A DNA stretch of 64,000 bases from Roseicyclus mahoneyensis (GTDB lineage Bacteria > Pseudomonadota > Alphaproteobacteria > Rhodobacterales > Rhodobacteraceae): contig NZ_QGGW01000003.1 in NCBI RefSeq assembly GCF_003148775.1, positions 124,001 to 188,000 on the forward strand, given 5' to 3'. The translations under genes were made by a program, and so were the position numbers. This document shows positions 35,772-47,603 of the stretch, piece after piece; within the stretch, counting starts at the first letter, position 1, and each line of letters begins with the position of its first letter. The notes beneath the pieces were generated by a model. The model worked only from the letters and a program-made list of their open reading frames with translations. It was not told the DNA's origin and searched no databases.

Positions 35772-37946
35772 TCAGTCATGACTGTGCGTCAGGTCCGGCA
35801 CATCCTTGGCCCCCGCAGAGCCGCGCCCCGACAGCGAGGGGTTTTCCATGAAGAAGCGGTGGCACGAAAACGGGGTGTCGATGGCGTTCAGGTCGGGGCG
35901 CAGGAAACTGCCATCGGGTTGCAGCACCCAAGTCTGGGCCACATCCGCAAGGTTCGCCGCCATGATCTGGCTGACGATCTGCGCCTTGACGGTGGGGTTG
36001 CGGCATTCGACGAGTGTTTCCACCCGGCGGACGAGGTTGCGGCCCATCCAATCGGCCGAACTGATGTAGACACGCGCCTTTTTCGACGGCAGGCCAAAGC
36101 CGTTGCCGAAACACACGATGCGCGAATGTTCCAAAAAGCGCCCGACGATGGATTTGACGCGGATGTTCTCCGACAGGCCCTTCACGCCCGGGCGCAGGCC
36201 GCAGATACCGCGGATGACCAGATCTATCCGCACCCCGGCCTGTGACGCGGCATAAAGCGCGTCGATCACGTCGGGGTCGATGACCGAGTTCATCTTGACC
36301 CAGACCATCGCGGGTTGACCTGCCTTGGCATGTTCGATTTCGGCCTTCAGCCCGTCGAGGATCGTCGATTTCAGCGACAGCGGCGAGATCCGCAGGTTTT
36401 CCAACCCCTCGGGTTCCGCATATCCGCCGACATAGTTGAACACCTTGGTGGCATCGCGCCCCAGCGCGTCATCGCAGGTGAACAGGCTCAGGTCGGTGTA
36501 GATGCGGGCCGTGATCGGGTGGTAATTGCCGGTGCCGAAATGGGTGTAGGTCACCAGCCGGTCGCCCTCGCGGCGCACCACTGTGCTGATCTTGGCATGC
36601 GTCTTGTAGTGGATGAAGCCGTAGATCACATGCGCGCCGGCGCGTTCCAGCTTGCGCGACTGGCGGATGTTGGCGGCCTCGTCGAAACGGGCCTTCAACT
36701 CCACCAGTGCGGTCACGGATTTGCCGTTCTCTGCCGCCTCGCACAGCGCATCGACGATGGGGGATTCGTAGGAGGTGCGGTAGAGCGTCTGCTTGATCGC
36801 CACCACATTGGGATCGCGCGCCGCTTGGCTGAGAAAGCGGATCACCATGTCGAAGGTCTCGTAGGGGTGATGCAGCAGCATGTCCTTTTGCCGGATCGCG
36901 GCGAACATGTCGCCGTCATGGTCCTGCACCCGTTCGGGCACGCGCGGCGTGAAACTGGGCCACAGCAGATCGGGCCGCTGATCCACCACCAGTTCCTTGA
37001 GACGGACCAGCCCGATCATGCCTTTGACCTCGACCACCTCGGTCTCGGTGACATGCAGCTGGTGCACGATCTCGGCCTTGAGCTCGTCGGGTGCGCCCGC
37101 ACTGATCTGCAGGCGTACGACCTCACCCCGACGGCGGCGCTTCAGCGCTGTCTCGAATTCGCGGACCAGATCCTCGGCCTCTTCCTCCACCTCCAGATCG
37201 CTGTCGCGCAGCACGCGGAACATGCACGATCCGGTCAGCTTGTAGCCCGGAAACAGCGCCCCGATATGCAGACGCAGCAGGTCTTCGAGCGGCAGGAACC
37301 GCATCTGCCCCTCGGGCGCGGGCAGGCGCAGAAACCGGTCGATCTGGCCCGGGATCGGCAACAGCGCCTTGAGAACCCGTCCGTCCCGCTCGCGCGTCAT
37401 CTGCAGCGCCAGCGCGATGCCTTCGTTCGGGATGAAGGGAAAAGGGTGCGCCGGGTCGATGGCCAGAGGCGACAGCACCGGAAAGACGCGGGCGAAAAAT
37501 TCCTCTTCAAGATGCTTTCGATCCGCGACCGTCAGCTTTGAGGTGGTCACGACGGTCAGCCCTTCGGTCTCCATCTCGGTCCTGAGCGCGTTCCACGCCG
37601 CCTGCTGGTGCTGCATAAGGCGTCTTGCATCGGCGTTGATCAGCTTGAGCTGCTCGGCGGGTGTGCGCCCGTCGGCTGCGGGCGTCAGGTTCCCCTCCTG
37701 CGCCAGCTCGCGCAGGCCCGCGACGCGCACGGTGTAGAACTCATCGAGATTTCCCGCCGAGATCGACACGAAGCGCACCCGTTCCAGCAGCGGCACGCGC
37801 GGGTTGCCGGCCTCTTCCAGCACACGCCAGTTGAAGGCCAGCCACGACAGCTCGCGGTTGAAAAACCGTTGAGGGCCGGTGATCTGCGCCTCGGGCAGGG
37901 TCACGGGTTCGGGCAGGGGGGCGGTGAGGAAATCGGCGAAGCTCAT
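35772..37946 (-). CDS. ppk1: Polyphosphate kinase 1
   Basis: A 724-residue enzyme that polymerises the gamma-phosphate of ATP into polyphosphate, membrane-associated in many bacteria. It starts with [19 protein letters not shown], then has the [11 protein letters not shown] region, the autophosphorylated His in [10 protein letters not shown] near residue 449, and the second conserved His in [15 protein letters not shown] near residue 605. [13 protein letters not shown] follows in the C2 domain. The length matches the family. The start at 37946 (MSFADFLT) suits the Rhodobacterales form. It is followed by ppx. Confidence 0.96.
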   Translation of the reverse strand: MSFADFLTAPLPEPVTLPEAQITGPQRFFNRELSWLAFNWRVLEEAGNPRVPLLERVRFVSISAGNLDEFYTVRVAGLRELAQEGNLTPAADGRTPAEQLKLINADARRLMQHQQAAWNALRTEMETEGLTVVTTSKLTVADRKHLEEEFFARVFPVLSPLAIDPAHPFPFIPNEGIALALQMTRERDGRVLKALLPIPGQIDRFLRLPAPEGQMRFLPLEDLLRLHIGALFPGYKLTGSCMFRVLRDSDLEVEEEAEDLVREFETALKRRRRGEVVRLQISAGAPDELKAEIVHQLHVTETEVVEVKGMIGLVRLKELVVDQRPDLLWPSFTPRVPERVQDHDGDMFAAIRQKDMLLHHPYETFDMVIRFLSQAARDPNVVAIKQTLYRTSYESPIVDALCEAAENGKSVTALVELKARFDEAANIRQSRKLERAGAHVIYGFIHYKTHAKISTVVRREGDRLVTYTHFGTGNYHPITARIYTDLSLFTCDDALGRDATKVFNYVGGYAEPEGLENLRISPLSLKSTILDGLKAEIEHAKAGQPAMVWVKMNSVIDPDVIDALYAASQAGVRIDLVIRGICGLRPGVKGLSENIRVKSIVGRFLEHSRIVCFGNGFGLPSKKARVYISSADWMGRNLVRRVETLVECRNPTVKAQIVSQIMAANLADVAQTWVLQPDGSFLRPDLNAIDTPFSCHRFFMENPSLSGRGSAGAKDVPDLTHSHD

Positions 37947-38036
37947 GGGGGCGGACCTAGTGGGATTGTGTGAAGGTTGCGTGACGCATGCCTCCATTGT
38001 GGGGCGACGGCCGCACGGCGTCGAGGGGCGTTCGGA

Positions 38037-38717
38037 TCACCCGCCAAGCCGGGCCAGCACCTGCTTTACATGGCGCAACCCCGGCTTTTGCTTGTCCGCC
38101 AACGCCTCGGCGTCGAGGTCGTTCACGAACCGTTGCACATCGGCCAGCGACCGCGCGATGCGAGGCAGGACATAGGCCACCAACGCGGGCGTCAGCGTCA
38201 TCTGACGGTCTGCGGCCAGCTTGACCAGAACGGCGGCCATCAGCGCGTCATCAGGTGCCCTCACGCTCACTTGCGCGGCTTGCAACATGCGGCTGAGCAG
38301 GTCCGGCAGGCGCAGCCCCCAGTGCCCCGGCGGGGCGCAGGCCGTGATGAGTAGCGCGCAGCCGCGATCGGCGGCGGCATTGTGCAGGTGGAACAGCGCC
38401 TCTTCCTGCACCGGGTTGCCCGCGATGCGGTCGGCATCCTCGACCACCAGAGCTGGGGTCTCGGCGAGGGGTGAGGGGTCGGTGTCGGAAAGGTTCGAGG
38501 CCGCAACGATCCGCGCGCCGCCTTGCGCCGCGAAAACATGGGCCAGATGCGTCTTGCCCGCGCCTGCAGGGCCGATCAGCAGCATCTTCCCCCCCGGCCA
38601 GTCGCGCCAGCCGTCCAGCCCCGCGACGGCGCCCGCATTGGCCTCGGAGACAAAGAAATCCGCGCGCCCCATCGCCGCCCGGAACGGCAGGTCCAGCACC
38701 AGTTGACGAGGGCTCAC
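38037..38717 (-). CDS. hdaA: HdaA, DnaA-related regulator of replication initiation
   Basis: A 226-residue AAA+ protein related to DnaA domain III but without the DNA-binding domain. The N-terminus QLVLDLPF resembles the sliding-clamp-binding motif of Hda, and Walker A is GPAGAGKTHLAH (residues 49-60), with the VVEDADRI acid segment after it. Hda with the clamp promotes hydrolysis of DnaA-ATP. The start is a GTG (38715-38717) that overlaps the preceding stop as GTGA; it places the clamp motif at residues 5-12, which supports the choice. A 90-bp gap precedes ppk1. Confidence 0.9.
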   Translation of the reverse strand: MSPRQLVLDLPFRAAMGRADFFVSEANAGAVAGLDGWRDWPGGKMLLIGPAGAGKTHLAHVFAAQGGARIVAASNLSDTDPSPLAETPALVVEDADRIAGNPVQEEALFHLHNAAADRGCALLITACAPPGHWGLRLPDLLSRMLQAAQVSVRAPDDALMAAVLVKLAADRQMTLTPALVAYVLPRIARSLADVQRFVNDLDAEALADKQKPGLRHVKQVLARLGG

Positions 38718-39799
38718 GCGTCGTCCCCGTGACCCTCGTGCTCGCGGTCGGACTGGCCTTTGTAGAGCAGCCCGTCCTTGTACTGATCGATCACAAAACG
38801 CACCAGAACCCCGATCGCCGCCGCCACCGGCACTGCCACCAGCATCCCCGCAAAGCCGAAGAGCGTGCCAAACGCCGAGAGCGCGAAGATCAGCCAGACC
38901 GGGTGCAGGCCCACGGAGGACCCCACCAACTTGGGCGTCAAGATGTTGCCCTCGACCATCTGTCCGACCTGAAAGATCGCCGCGACTGCCACGATCAGCC
39001 ACCAGTCGCCCCAGAACTGGAACAGCGCCAGACCGACAGACAGACCGCCGCCCACCAGCGCGCCGACATAGGGGATGAAGGTCAAAAGGCCTGCGACCAG
39101 CCCCACCACCAGCCCGAACTGCAGCCCCACCACCATCAGTGCCACAGCATAGAAGGTGCCGAGGATCAGGCAGACCGTGCCCTGACCCCGGATGAAACTG
39201 GCCAAAGTCCGGTCTATCTGGCCGGCCAGCATGCGGATCGTGTCGGCATGATCGCGCGGCAAAAGGTCGTCCATGCGCGCGATCAGGCGGTCCCAGTCGA
39301 GCAACATGTAGAAGGCCACGACGGGCACAACGACAAGGAACACCAGCAGGTTCACGACACCTGCAGCCGAACTGAGCAGCTGTTGCAGCAATTCGCCACC
39401 CCGCGACTGAATCGTCTCGCCGATGGAGACGAGCGACTGGCGCACAGGTGATCCCTCGGCCATCACGTCGGGAAACCGTTCGCTCAGCCAGTTGCGCAAC
39501 TGGTTGAACAGATCGGGTGCGGACTGGATCAGACCATTGGTCTGCTGGATCAAGAGCGGGATGATGACCAGAAGCGACAGGGTCACCACGCCAAGCAAAA
39601 ACACGAAGATGATGACGGTGGCGAGAACCCGGCTCAGGCCCATCTTTTCCAGTCGGTCGGCGACCGGATCCAGAAAATAGGCAATCGCGCCGCCGACGAG
39701 AAAGGGCAAGATCACGTTGCCCAAAGCCCAGAGCACGAAGAGGAACACAGCCGTGGCGATGCCCCAGTAGGTGACTTGCTGGCGGATGGGCAGGGCCAT
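38714..39799 (-). CDS. AI-2E family transporter (PerM/TqsA type)
   Basis: A 361-residue membrane protein with about eight hydrophobic segments. It has the family layout: paired N-terminal helices, a long soluble loop (SAPDLFNQLRNWLSERFPDV), then FLVVVPVVAFYMLLDWDRL, and the C-terminal ALVGGGLSVGLALF, EGNILTPKLVGSSVGLHPVWL and ALSAFGTLFGFAGMLVAVPVAAAIGV. AGGAGAACG precedes the ATG. Only some members move autoinducer-2, so the substrate is open. It couples to hdaA by a GTGA overlap. Confidence 0.9.
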   Translation of the reverse strand: MALPIRQQVTYWGIATAVFLFVLWALGNVILPFLVGGAIAYFLDPVADRLEKMGLSRVLATVIIFVFLLGVVTLSLLVIIPLLIQQTNGLIQSAPDLFNQLRNWLSERFPDVMAEGSPVRQSLVSIGETIQSRGGELLQQLLSSAAGVVNLLVFLVVVPVVAFYMLLDWDRLIARMDDLLPRDHADTIRMLAGQIDRTLASFIRGQGTVCLILGTFYAVALMVVGLQFGLVVGLVAGLLTFIPYVGALVGGGLSVGLALFQFWGDWWLIVAVAAIFQVGQMVEGNILTPKLVGSSVGLHPVWLIFALSAFGTLFGFAGMLVAVPVAAAIGVLVRFVIDQYKDGLLYKGQSDREHEGHGDDA

Positions 39800-39904
39800 G
39801 CGTTCTCCTGTTTCTTTGCCCTTGATGCGGCAGGGTGGGCCGCCGGACAAGGGGTGGCATGCTACGCAGATAGGGTTTGGGCGAAAAATGCGCGACCGCC
39901 GTAT

Positions 39905-39947
39905 GGGAAAACTGCAGTTGTCCCGGCCGAAAAACTGCAGTTTCCCG
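39905..39947. repeat. Twin AAAACTGCAGTT elements forming a long inverted repeat
   Basis: AAAACTGCAGTT occurs at 39908-39919 and again at 39931-39942, each containing the palindrome AACTGCAGTT, each followed by TCCCG or TTCCCG (23-bp period). GGGAAAACTGCAG (39905-39917) also pairs with CTGCAGTTTCCC (39935-39946) as a long stem. It lies between the mcm stop and the AI-2E transporter promoter region, so it may be an operator, a terminator or both. Confidence 0.65.
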
Positions 39948-39957
39948 ATCCGTGGCC

Positions 39958-42093
39958 TCAAGCCGCGCGGGCGGCCCGGATCAGCGACAAGATATCGCGC
40001 GCCGCATCGGGGATGTTGGTGCCGGGGCCAAAGATCGCCTTGACCCCTGCCTTGGTCAGGAACTCGTAATCCTGATGCGGGATCACGCCGCCACAGATCA
40101 CCAAGATATCGCCCGCGCCGCGCGCTTTCAGCACCTCGATCAGACGGGGCGCCAGCGTCTTGTGACCCGCCGCCTGACTGCTGATGCCGATGACATGAAC
40201 ATCATTGTCGATGGCATCTTGCGCCGCTTCCTCGGGCGTCTGGAACAGCGGCCCCACATCGACATCAAAGCCGATATCGGCAAAGGCCGTGGCGATCACC
40301 TTGGCGCCCCGATCATGGCCATCTTGCCCCATCTTGACGACCAACATGCGCGGGCGGCGCCCCTCTTCCTCGGCGAATCTCTCCACATCGGCCTGGATGG
40401 CGGCAAAGCCCGCATCGCCGTCATAGGCTGCGCCATAGACACCGGCCAACGTCCTGACCTCTGCCCGGTGGCGGCCGAACACCTTTTCCATCGCCATGCT
40501 GATTTCTCCCACCGATGCCCGATGGCGCGCGGCCTCGACCGCGGCCTCGAGCAGGTTGCCACCTTCCTTCGCGCGCCGTTCCATCTCGGCCAGTGCCGCT
40601 CGACAGGCAGCCTCGTCACGGGTGGCGCGGACGCGGGCCAGCCGGGCGATCTGGCTGTCGCGCACCTTGACGTTGTCGATGTCGAGAATGTCGATCGGGT
40701 CCTCGACGTCCTTGCGGTATTTGTTGACGCCGACGATCACATCCTCGCCCCGGTCGATCATCGCCTGACGCCGCGCCGCCGATTCCTCGATCCTCAGTTT
40801 GGGCATGCCGCTGGCGACCGCCTTGGTCATGCCGCCCATCTCCTCGACCTCATGCATCAGCGCCCAGGCCTGCTCGATCAGGTCGTTGGTGAGGCTTTCG
40901 ACGTAGTAGGAGCCTGCCAGCGGATCAACGACGCGCGTCACCCCGGTTTCCTCTTGCAAGATCAACTGGGTATTGCGCGCGATGCGGGCGCTGAACTCGG
41001 TCGGCAGCGCGATTGCCTCATCCAGCGCGTTGGTGTGCAGCGATTGCGTGCCGCCCAGAACCGCGCTCATCGCCTCGTAGGCGGTGCGCACCACGTTGTT
41101 GTAGGGGTCTTGTTCCTGCAAGCTCACGCCCGAGGTCTGGCAATGCGTGCGCAGCATCTTGGAACGTTCATCTTGCGCGCCGAACTCCGTCATCACCCGG
41201 TGCCACAGCGTGCGCGCCGCGCGCAGCTTGGCGATTTCCATGAAGAAATTCATGCCGATGGCGAAGAAAAAGCTCAGCCGCCCCGCGAAATCATCCACAT
41301 CCATCCCCGCTGCGGTCGCCGCGCGCACATATTCGCGCCCGTCTGCCAGCGTATAGGCCAGTTCTTGCACAAGGTTCGCGCCGGCCTCCTGCATGTGGTA
41401 GCCGGAGATGGAAATACTGTTGAATTTCGGCATGTTGGTGGTGGTGTAGCCGATGATGTCCGAGATGATCCGCATGCTCGGCTCGGGCGGGTAGATATAG
41501 GTGTTGCGGACCATGAACTCCTTGAGGATGTCGTTCTGGATCGTTCCAGAAAGCACCGCCCTCGCATATCCCTGTTCCTCGCCGGTCACGATGAAATTCG
41601 CGAGGATCGGGATCACCGCGCCGTTCATCGTCATCGACACCGACACCTTGTCCAGCGGGATGCCGTCGAACAGGATCTTCATGTCCTCGACGCTGTCGAT
41701 GGCCACGCCCGCCTTGCCCACATCGCCCTCGACCCGCGGATGGTCGCTGTCATAGCCCCTGTGCGTCGCCAGATCGAAGGCGACCGAAACGCCCTGCTGC
41801 CCCGCCGCCAGCGCCTTGCGGTAAAACGCATTGCTTTCCTCGGCGGTGGAAAAGCCCGCGTATTGGCGGATGGTCCACGGCCTACCGGCATACATCGTCG
41901 CCTTCACGCCCCGGGTGAAGGGTGCCAAGCCCGGCAGGCTGCCCATATGCGGCAGGCCCGCGGTGTCCTCGGCGGTATAGAGCGGCTTGACCCGGATCCC
42001 CTCCAGCGTGTCCCACGAAAGCGTATCCGGATCGCGGCCGCGCAGTTCCTTTGCGGCGAGATCACGCCATGCGGCGTGCGTGTTCTGCGTCAT
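39958..42093 (-). CDS. mcm: Methylmalonyl-CoA mutase
   Basis: A 711-residue adenosylcobalamin enzyme that turns (R)-methylmalonyl-CoA into succinyl-CoA. The TIM-barrel half shows [23 protein letters not shown] and [12 protein letters not shown]; the Tyr/Arg set and Gln/His features match MCM rather than the ethylmalonyl-CoA or isobutyryl-CoA mutases. The C-terminal B12 domain has [10 protein letters not shown] (DxHxxG, His near residue 592) and later [10 protein letters not shown]. It closes the leftward propionyl-CoA run. Its start overlaps the end of the sulfotransferase-like gene by 32 bp. Confidence 0.96.
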   Translation of the reverse strand: MTQNTHAAWRDLAAKELRGRDPDTLSWDTLEGIRVKPLYTAEDTAGLPHMGSLPGLAPFTRGVKATMYAGRPWTIRQYAGFSTAEESNAFYRKALAAGQQGVSVAFDLATHRGYDSDHPRVEGDVGKAGVAIDSVEDMKILFDGIPLDKVSVSMTMNGAVIPILANFIVTGEEQGYARAVLSGTIQNDILKEFMVRNTYIYPPEPSMRIISDIIGYTTTNMPKFNSISISGYHMQEAGANLVQELAYTLADGREYVRAATAAGMDVDDFAGRLSFFFAIGMNFFMEIAKLRAARTLWHRVMTEFGAQDERSKMLRTHCQTSGVSLQEQDPYNNVVRTAYEAMSAVLGGTQSLHTNALDEAIALPTEFSARIARNTQLILQEETGVTRVVDPLAGSYYVESLTNDLIEQAWALMHEVEEMGGMTKAVASGMPKLRIEESAARRQAMIDRGEDVIVGVNKYRKDVEDPIDILDIDNVKVRDSQIARLARVRATRDEAACRAALAEMERRAKEGGNLLEAAVEAARHRASVGEISMAMEKVFGRHRAEVRTLAGVYGAAYDGDAGFAAIQADVERFAEEEGRRPRMLVVKMGQDGHDRGAKVIATAFADIGFDVDVGPLFQTPEEAAQDAIDNDVHVIGISSQAAGHKTLAPRLIEVLKARGAGDILVICGGVIPHQDYEFLTKAGVKAIFGPGTNIPDAARDILSLIRAARAA

Positions 42094-42982
42094 CTGTAGG
42101 TCCTCTTCCTTGTCCTGTCGGGCCTGGGGTTCGTGCCCCGACCTCGTCGATATATCGCGCCAGACCACCGGCACCGGCGGTCAGCCAGTCGATGTCTTCG
42201 GCGTATTGCGCGCGCATCGCGGCGCGCTGATGCGGGTCAAAGGGCATGAAACGCCCGGCCGCCCCGCGCGCCAACGCAGGATCCGCGCCGATGTCGGCCA
42301 GATAGGCGCGCAACTCGGGCAGCCGGACACCGGGGTTGCACCAGCGGTCCGCGCCCTTCAGCGGCACAGACGCCCCGGTCAGATGCGCCAGCAGATCGCC
42401 GGGACGGCCGGCCATCGCCTCATGCGTCCAGACGACGATCCGGGCCTGCGGGACGGCCTGTGCCAGATCGGCGATCACATGCCGCCAGCGCCGCGGCTGC
42501 GTCACCAGCCGGTCGCACAGCGCCGGATGGGGCAAGGCACCGCCGCGCAGCACCCGCCATCCCAGCACCGAGGCCCAGAACGCATCATGGCACCGGATCG
42601 ACAGGCCCAAGGTTACATCATGGCCCGCGAAGGCATCGGCAAAGCGCGCTACCCGTCCGCCCGCATCGGGATAGAGCCGTTCTGCCTGCGTGATCAGCCG
42701 CATGGTGCCCAGCATGTTCTCTTCGCTGACGATCAGGGTGCTCGCGCCCGCGCGCGCCGCCATCTCGACCTGCAGGGCGACGCGGCCCGCCGCCCGCCCT
42801 TCGCGCCGCGGCGGCAGGGCTGGCGCACCGCCGTACAATCCATCGAACAGACCTGCGCGCAGACGCCGCGGCCCCCAATAGGCGATCCCCGCCCGCCGCA
42901 GCGCGTCGGCATTGTCACCCAGCGTGCGCTGGAAGGTGGTCGTCGCGGTGCGATGCGCACCAAGGTGAAGCACGATACGCAT
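42062..42982 (-). CDS. Sulfotransferase-like / P-loop protein inside the propionate locus
   Basis: A 306-residue protein starting [19 protein letters not shown], which resembles the 5'-PAPS binding loop of sulfotransferases (GxxRTGTT-x-LQ type). The rest ([30 protein letters not shown]) fits the loosely conserved bacterial group. The residues that would bind the 3'-phosphate are not certain. It lies between pccA and mcm on the same strand and overlaps mcm, so it belongs to that transcript by position though not by known chemistry. Confidence 0.65.
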   Translation of the reverse strand: MRIVLHLGAHRTATTTFQRTLGDNADALRRAGIAYWGPRRLRAGLFDGLYGGAPALPPRREGRAAGRVALQVEMAARAGASTLIVSEENMLGTMRLITQAERLYPDAGGRVARFADAFAGHDVTLGLSIRCHDAFWASVLGWRVLRGGALPHPALCDRLVTQPRRWRHVIADLAQAVPQARIVVWTHEAMAGRPGDLLAHLTGASVPLKGADRWCNPGVRLPELRAYLADIGADPALARGAAGRFMPFDPHQRAAMRAQYAEDIDWLTAGAGGLARYIDEVGARTPGPTGQGRGPTDDAEHARRMA

Positions 42983-43140
42983 GGCGCCCTTGTCATCCCG
43001 ACCCCGGCACGGGGTGCGGCTGCAAGATTGCCGCGCGACCTGTGAAGATCGCGTGAAAGGAAAAAATGCGTGGCACGACATGCCCGAAATGCTTCGCTTT
43101 TCCGCGGCGCGTGCCTATATCCGAGACGAACGGAGGAAGA

Positions 43141-43614
43141 ATGCGACACATCGTGCTAGCGTTTACCGCATCGTTGACCCTGACGGGCATGGCTTGGGCA
43201 CAGTCCATGGCCGTTGCCGCCGCCGAGGCGGGCGATGCCGAGATGGAAATTGTCGATCCGCTGGAGCCGCGGGATGCCCGCGAGCTGACGCTGGAGGAAT
43301 TCCAGTGGATCGCCCGTCCGATCATCGTCTTCGCCGATACCCCGAATGATCCACGTGTCGCAGAACAATTGCAGCTGCTGGCCGACAGGCCCCAGCCCCT
43401 TCTGGATCGTGACGTGGTGATCCTTGTCGACACAGATCCGGAGGCTCGCTCGGCCATCCGCACGGCGCTGCGCCCGCGCGGCTTCTCGCTGGTGGTGATA
43501 CAAAAAGACGGCGCCATCGGCTTTCGCCGCCCGTCGCCCCGCGATGTGCGCGAGATCACGCGCGGCATCGACAATTTCGCGCTCCGCCAAGAAGAGATCC
43601 GGACGGGGCAATGA
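43141..43614 (+). CDS. Secreted DUF4174 protein
   Basis: A 157-residue protein with a signal peptide (MRHIVLAFTASLTLTGMAWAQ) and a DUF4174-like body: LTLEEFQWIARPIIVFADTP, VIVILVDTDPEA-like VVILVDTDPEARSAIR and GFSLVVIQKDGAIGFRRP, a thioredoxin-like fold without the CxxC. GGAGGAAGA precedes the ATG. It is the only rightward gene in this part of the locus and sits opposite the leftward pccA and sulfotransferase-like genes. The function is unknown; periplasmic location is likely. Confidence 0.85.
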   Translation: MRHIVLAFTASLTLTGMAWAQSMAVAAAEAGDAEMEIVDPLEPRDARELTLEEFQWIARPIIVFADTPNDPRVAEQLQLLADRPQPLLDRDVVILVDTDPEARSAIRTALRPRGFSLVVIQKDGAIGFRRPSPRDVREITRGIDNFALRQEEIRTGQ

Positions 43615-43659
43615 TGCCCCGGTCCATTTCCGATATGCGGCGCGCGGCGGGTCACGGCG

Positions 43660-45705
<2,046 letters not shown>

Positions 45706-45749
45706 GGTCACTGTCCCTTCCCTGCAGGGCTTGGGCCCTGTTCTGACGC

Positions 45750-45787
45750 AAAAAAGGCCACCGGGGGTGTTGCACCCCGATGGCCTT
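45750..45787 (-). terminator. Leftward terminator before pccA
   Basis: AAGGCCA (45754-45760) pairs with TGGCCTT (45781-45787), continuing after one mismatch with CGGGG/CCCCG around an 8-base loop. The A-run on the left becomes a T-run on the minus strand. It would end the small lipoprotein transcript and implies pccA has its own promoter or reads through. Confidence 0.75.
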
Positions 45788-45834
45788 GGTCCGTGATTGT
45801 CTTTCTCAGCGCGCGGGCGCGCCGGGCGTGATCC

Positions 45835-46044
45835 TCAGCAGAGGCCCACGTCGTCGCACAACGCGCCCCCGGCTGCCCCAATGAGGATGCCGGTGCCGAT
45901 GTTGCCATTGAAGGCTGCCGCGGTGACACCACCGGCCGCCGCGCCGAGACCGGCGCGTTCGAGATCGGAGGTGACACAGCCCGACAACGCGAGGGCCGCG
46001 GCAAAGAGAGTTGCGGGGATGAAAGTCTTTTGGGTGGCGCGCAT
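45835..46044 (-). CDS. 69-residue glycine-zipper lipoprotein
   Basis: A small lipoprotein: signal MRATQKTFIPATLFAAALAL with lipobox LSGC (Cys near residue 23), then a Gly/Ala-rich stretch (GLGAAAGGVTAAAFNGNIGT, GILIGAAGGAL) like glycine-zipper outer-membrane lipoproteins, ending with a Cys pair (CDDVGLC). GGAGCAG lies upstream. It is leftward, between a hypothetical gene and pccA, and has its own terminator. The function is unknown. Confidence 0.7.
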   Translation of the reverse strand: MRATQKTFIPATLFAAALALSGCVTSDLERAGLGAAAGGVTAAAFNGNIGTGILIGAAGGALCDDVGLC

Positions 46045-46345
46045 TTTGCGTCTGCTCCTGTCGATGTGCCTCGTGTCGGAATATATACAGGCAATTCGCC
46101 CGACGCGATAGCAGGGCTTTCCGGACCCATACCCCCATCGGCGGAAAAAGGCGGTCGGCGCAGCAAGCTGGCCGACCGCGTCGAAGGGGAAGGGTAACAC
46201 GTCTTGTCGATGCCGGTTGTCTTGCAACTGGGGACATCAACCGGCATAGTCAGCATGACACGGATTTCCCGCGACGGAAGGGGAATTTCGCCCCCAAGTC
46301 CGCGATGCGCGCGAAACCGCGCACCGGCAAAGGCGAAAGGCGATA
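46045..46345. other. 301-bp non-coding gap with two inverted repeats
   Basis: GCGGTCGGC (46151-46159) pairs with GCCGACCGC (46171-46179), and ATGCCGGTT (46210-46218) pairs with AACCGGCAT (46239-46247). No coding frame with a ribosome-binding site is seen. The two stems may end the leftward hypothetical gene at 46346 or be part of a small RNA; no known RNA family is recognised. The left part should hold the promoter of the lipoprotein gene. Confidence 0.5.
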
Positions 46346-46720
46346 TCATGCCGATGCGCCTTCCCAGATGCCGCGGCCGTCGAAGGCTTCGGGAAAGGCG
46401 GCACGGGCGCGGCGCTCGTCTATGACCAGCAGCGCCTCGTAGCTTGCGGGATCAAACGGATCCTCTGCCGGTACGACCTCGCGTCCAAAGAGCCAGGACA
46501 GCCGTCCGGCATCAAGATTGCCACGCTCGAAGGGTTCGGTGCCGAAACACAGCCAAAGCGCCTCCATGAAGGCGGCATCGGCGCGGCGGTCGGCGGGCTT
46601 GCGGTCGGCGTAGCGTTCGCGCGCGACCAGTTTCGTCGCGCCCTCCTTTGCCGCTCTGCGGATCGTGAACTGGTAATCCGTGCCGGGAAGACGGCCGGGA
46701 AATCCGCGGTGCTTGATCAT
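46346..46720 (-). CDS. Conserved hypothetical protein
   Basis: A 124-residue soluble protein, MIKHRGFPGRLPGTDYQFTI at the start, a Lys/Arg-rich middle (KLVARERYADRKPADRRADA), then an aromatic/acidic end with LSWLFGREVVPAEDPFDP. No signal peptide or membrane helix. It lies between two small lipoprotein genes on the strand of the propionyl-CoA genes. I do not recognise a family or function. Confidence 0.6.
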   Translation of the reverse strand: MIKHRGFPGRLPGTDYQFTIRRAAKEGATKLVARERYADRKPADRRADAAFMEALWLCFGTEPFERGNLDAGRLSWLFGREVVPAEDPFDPASYEALLVIDERRARAAFPEAFDGRGIWEGASA

Positions 46721-46765
46721 CGCGGAATTCCCACGCTGGTGGAGGCCTGATGAAGCCTCGCGGTG

Positions 46766-47092
46766 TCAGGGACGCTGGGTGCCCCCTCGGGTGTCGTTCT
46801 GGCCGCCGTCGTTCCGGCCGTCATCCGTGGGCTGACGCCGATCGATGTAGACAGGTGGGCAGATCGCCACATTGGCACCTGCCACGTAGTCCCCTTCGCA
46901 GACATCCTCGCAGATCGGGACACGGGCCGGGTAGGTGGCGTTGATCTGCTGCCCCGCAGGCCGGCAGAGGGCTTCGCCGGACTTGTTGAAAAGGGGCGTT
47001 GCTGCGGCGCGGCTGGGTGGATTGGGGGCCGCACAGCCGGCGAGGGCAGCAGCAGCGATGGTGAAGACGGCAATCGATTTTCGCGAAAACAT
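46766..47092 (-). CDS. Small lipoprotein with Cys-rich middle
   Basis: A 108-residue lipoprotein: MFSRKSIAVFTIAAAALAGC with lipobox LAGC (Cys20). The mature part has further Cys in ALCRPAG, PICEDVCEGDY and AICPPVY, enough for disulfides in the periplasm, and a Gly/Asp/Asn-rich end. It lies in the leftward series between pccB and pccA. No function is known to me. Confidence 0.68.
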   Translation of the reverse strand: MFSRKSIAVFTIAAAALAGCAAPNPPSRAAATPLFNKSGEALCRPAGQQINATYPARVPICEDVCEGDYVAGANVAICPPVYIDRRQPTDDGRNDGGQNDTRGGTQRP

Positions 47093-47251
47093 GATGGCTT
47101 TCTCCCGCTTGAGGCGCATATGCGCGCCTTACAGTGCCGGAGAAGGGCCTTTTTGCCGAGTGGGAATTTCCACCGGTGCACAGCGCCTGCCAGTGTCGCG
47201 GGCGACGGGGAGGTCCGGGCAGGCGTTGCCGCCCGCCCGGTCCGGTGGTCT

Positions 47252-47398
47252 TCAGCGATACTTGTTCGACACCCGATCGTGCGTGATCGGTGCGGGTTCG
47301 ATGAAGATGATTTCTTCCTGCACGGGCGCCGAAGAGCCGCAAGCTGCAACACCTGCCACAAGGCCCAAGGCAAGAAGCGTTTGGATGAAACGCGACAT
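47252..47398 (-). CDS. 48-residue lipoprotein
   Basis: A very short lipoprotein: MSRFIQTLLALGLVAGVAAC with lipobox VAAC, then about 28 mature residues ending RVSNKYR. GGAAAG precedes the ATG at 47398. It is one of three small lipoprotein genes in the leftward series between pccB and pccA. It may be an entericidin-like or regulatory lipoprotein, but this is only a guess from size. Confidence 0.6.
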   Translation of the reverse strand: MSRFIQTLLALGLVAGVAACGSSAPVQEEIIFIEPAPITHDRVSNKYR

Positions 47399-47505
47399 CT
47401 CGCTTTCCTTTCGTATTGGACCATGCCCGAATGCACGCAAACGGCCATGATCAGAGGTACAGCCGCATGGGTACGGCCGCTCCCGAGAATACCGCGAGGC
47501 GTGCT

Positions 47506-47526
47506 TTCTCCACAGGATTTTCCACA
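47506..47526 (+). other. Pair of DnaA-box-like sequences
   Basis: TTTTCCACA (47518-47526) fits TTWTNCACA exactly, and TTCTCCACA (47506-47514) misses one base. They lie in a 205-bp gap. A third near-match occurs on the other strand near 47595. They could be chance hits in this size of gap. Confidence 0.3.
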
Positions 47527-47603
47527 GGCCGTGTCTTTCTGTGACCGGCTTGCATCAAATCCGCATCCACCTGAGCGTCGCGCCGCAACATGTTGTGGAA
47601 ACA

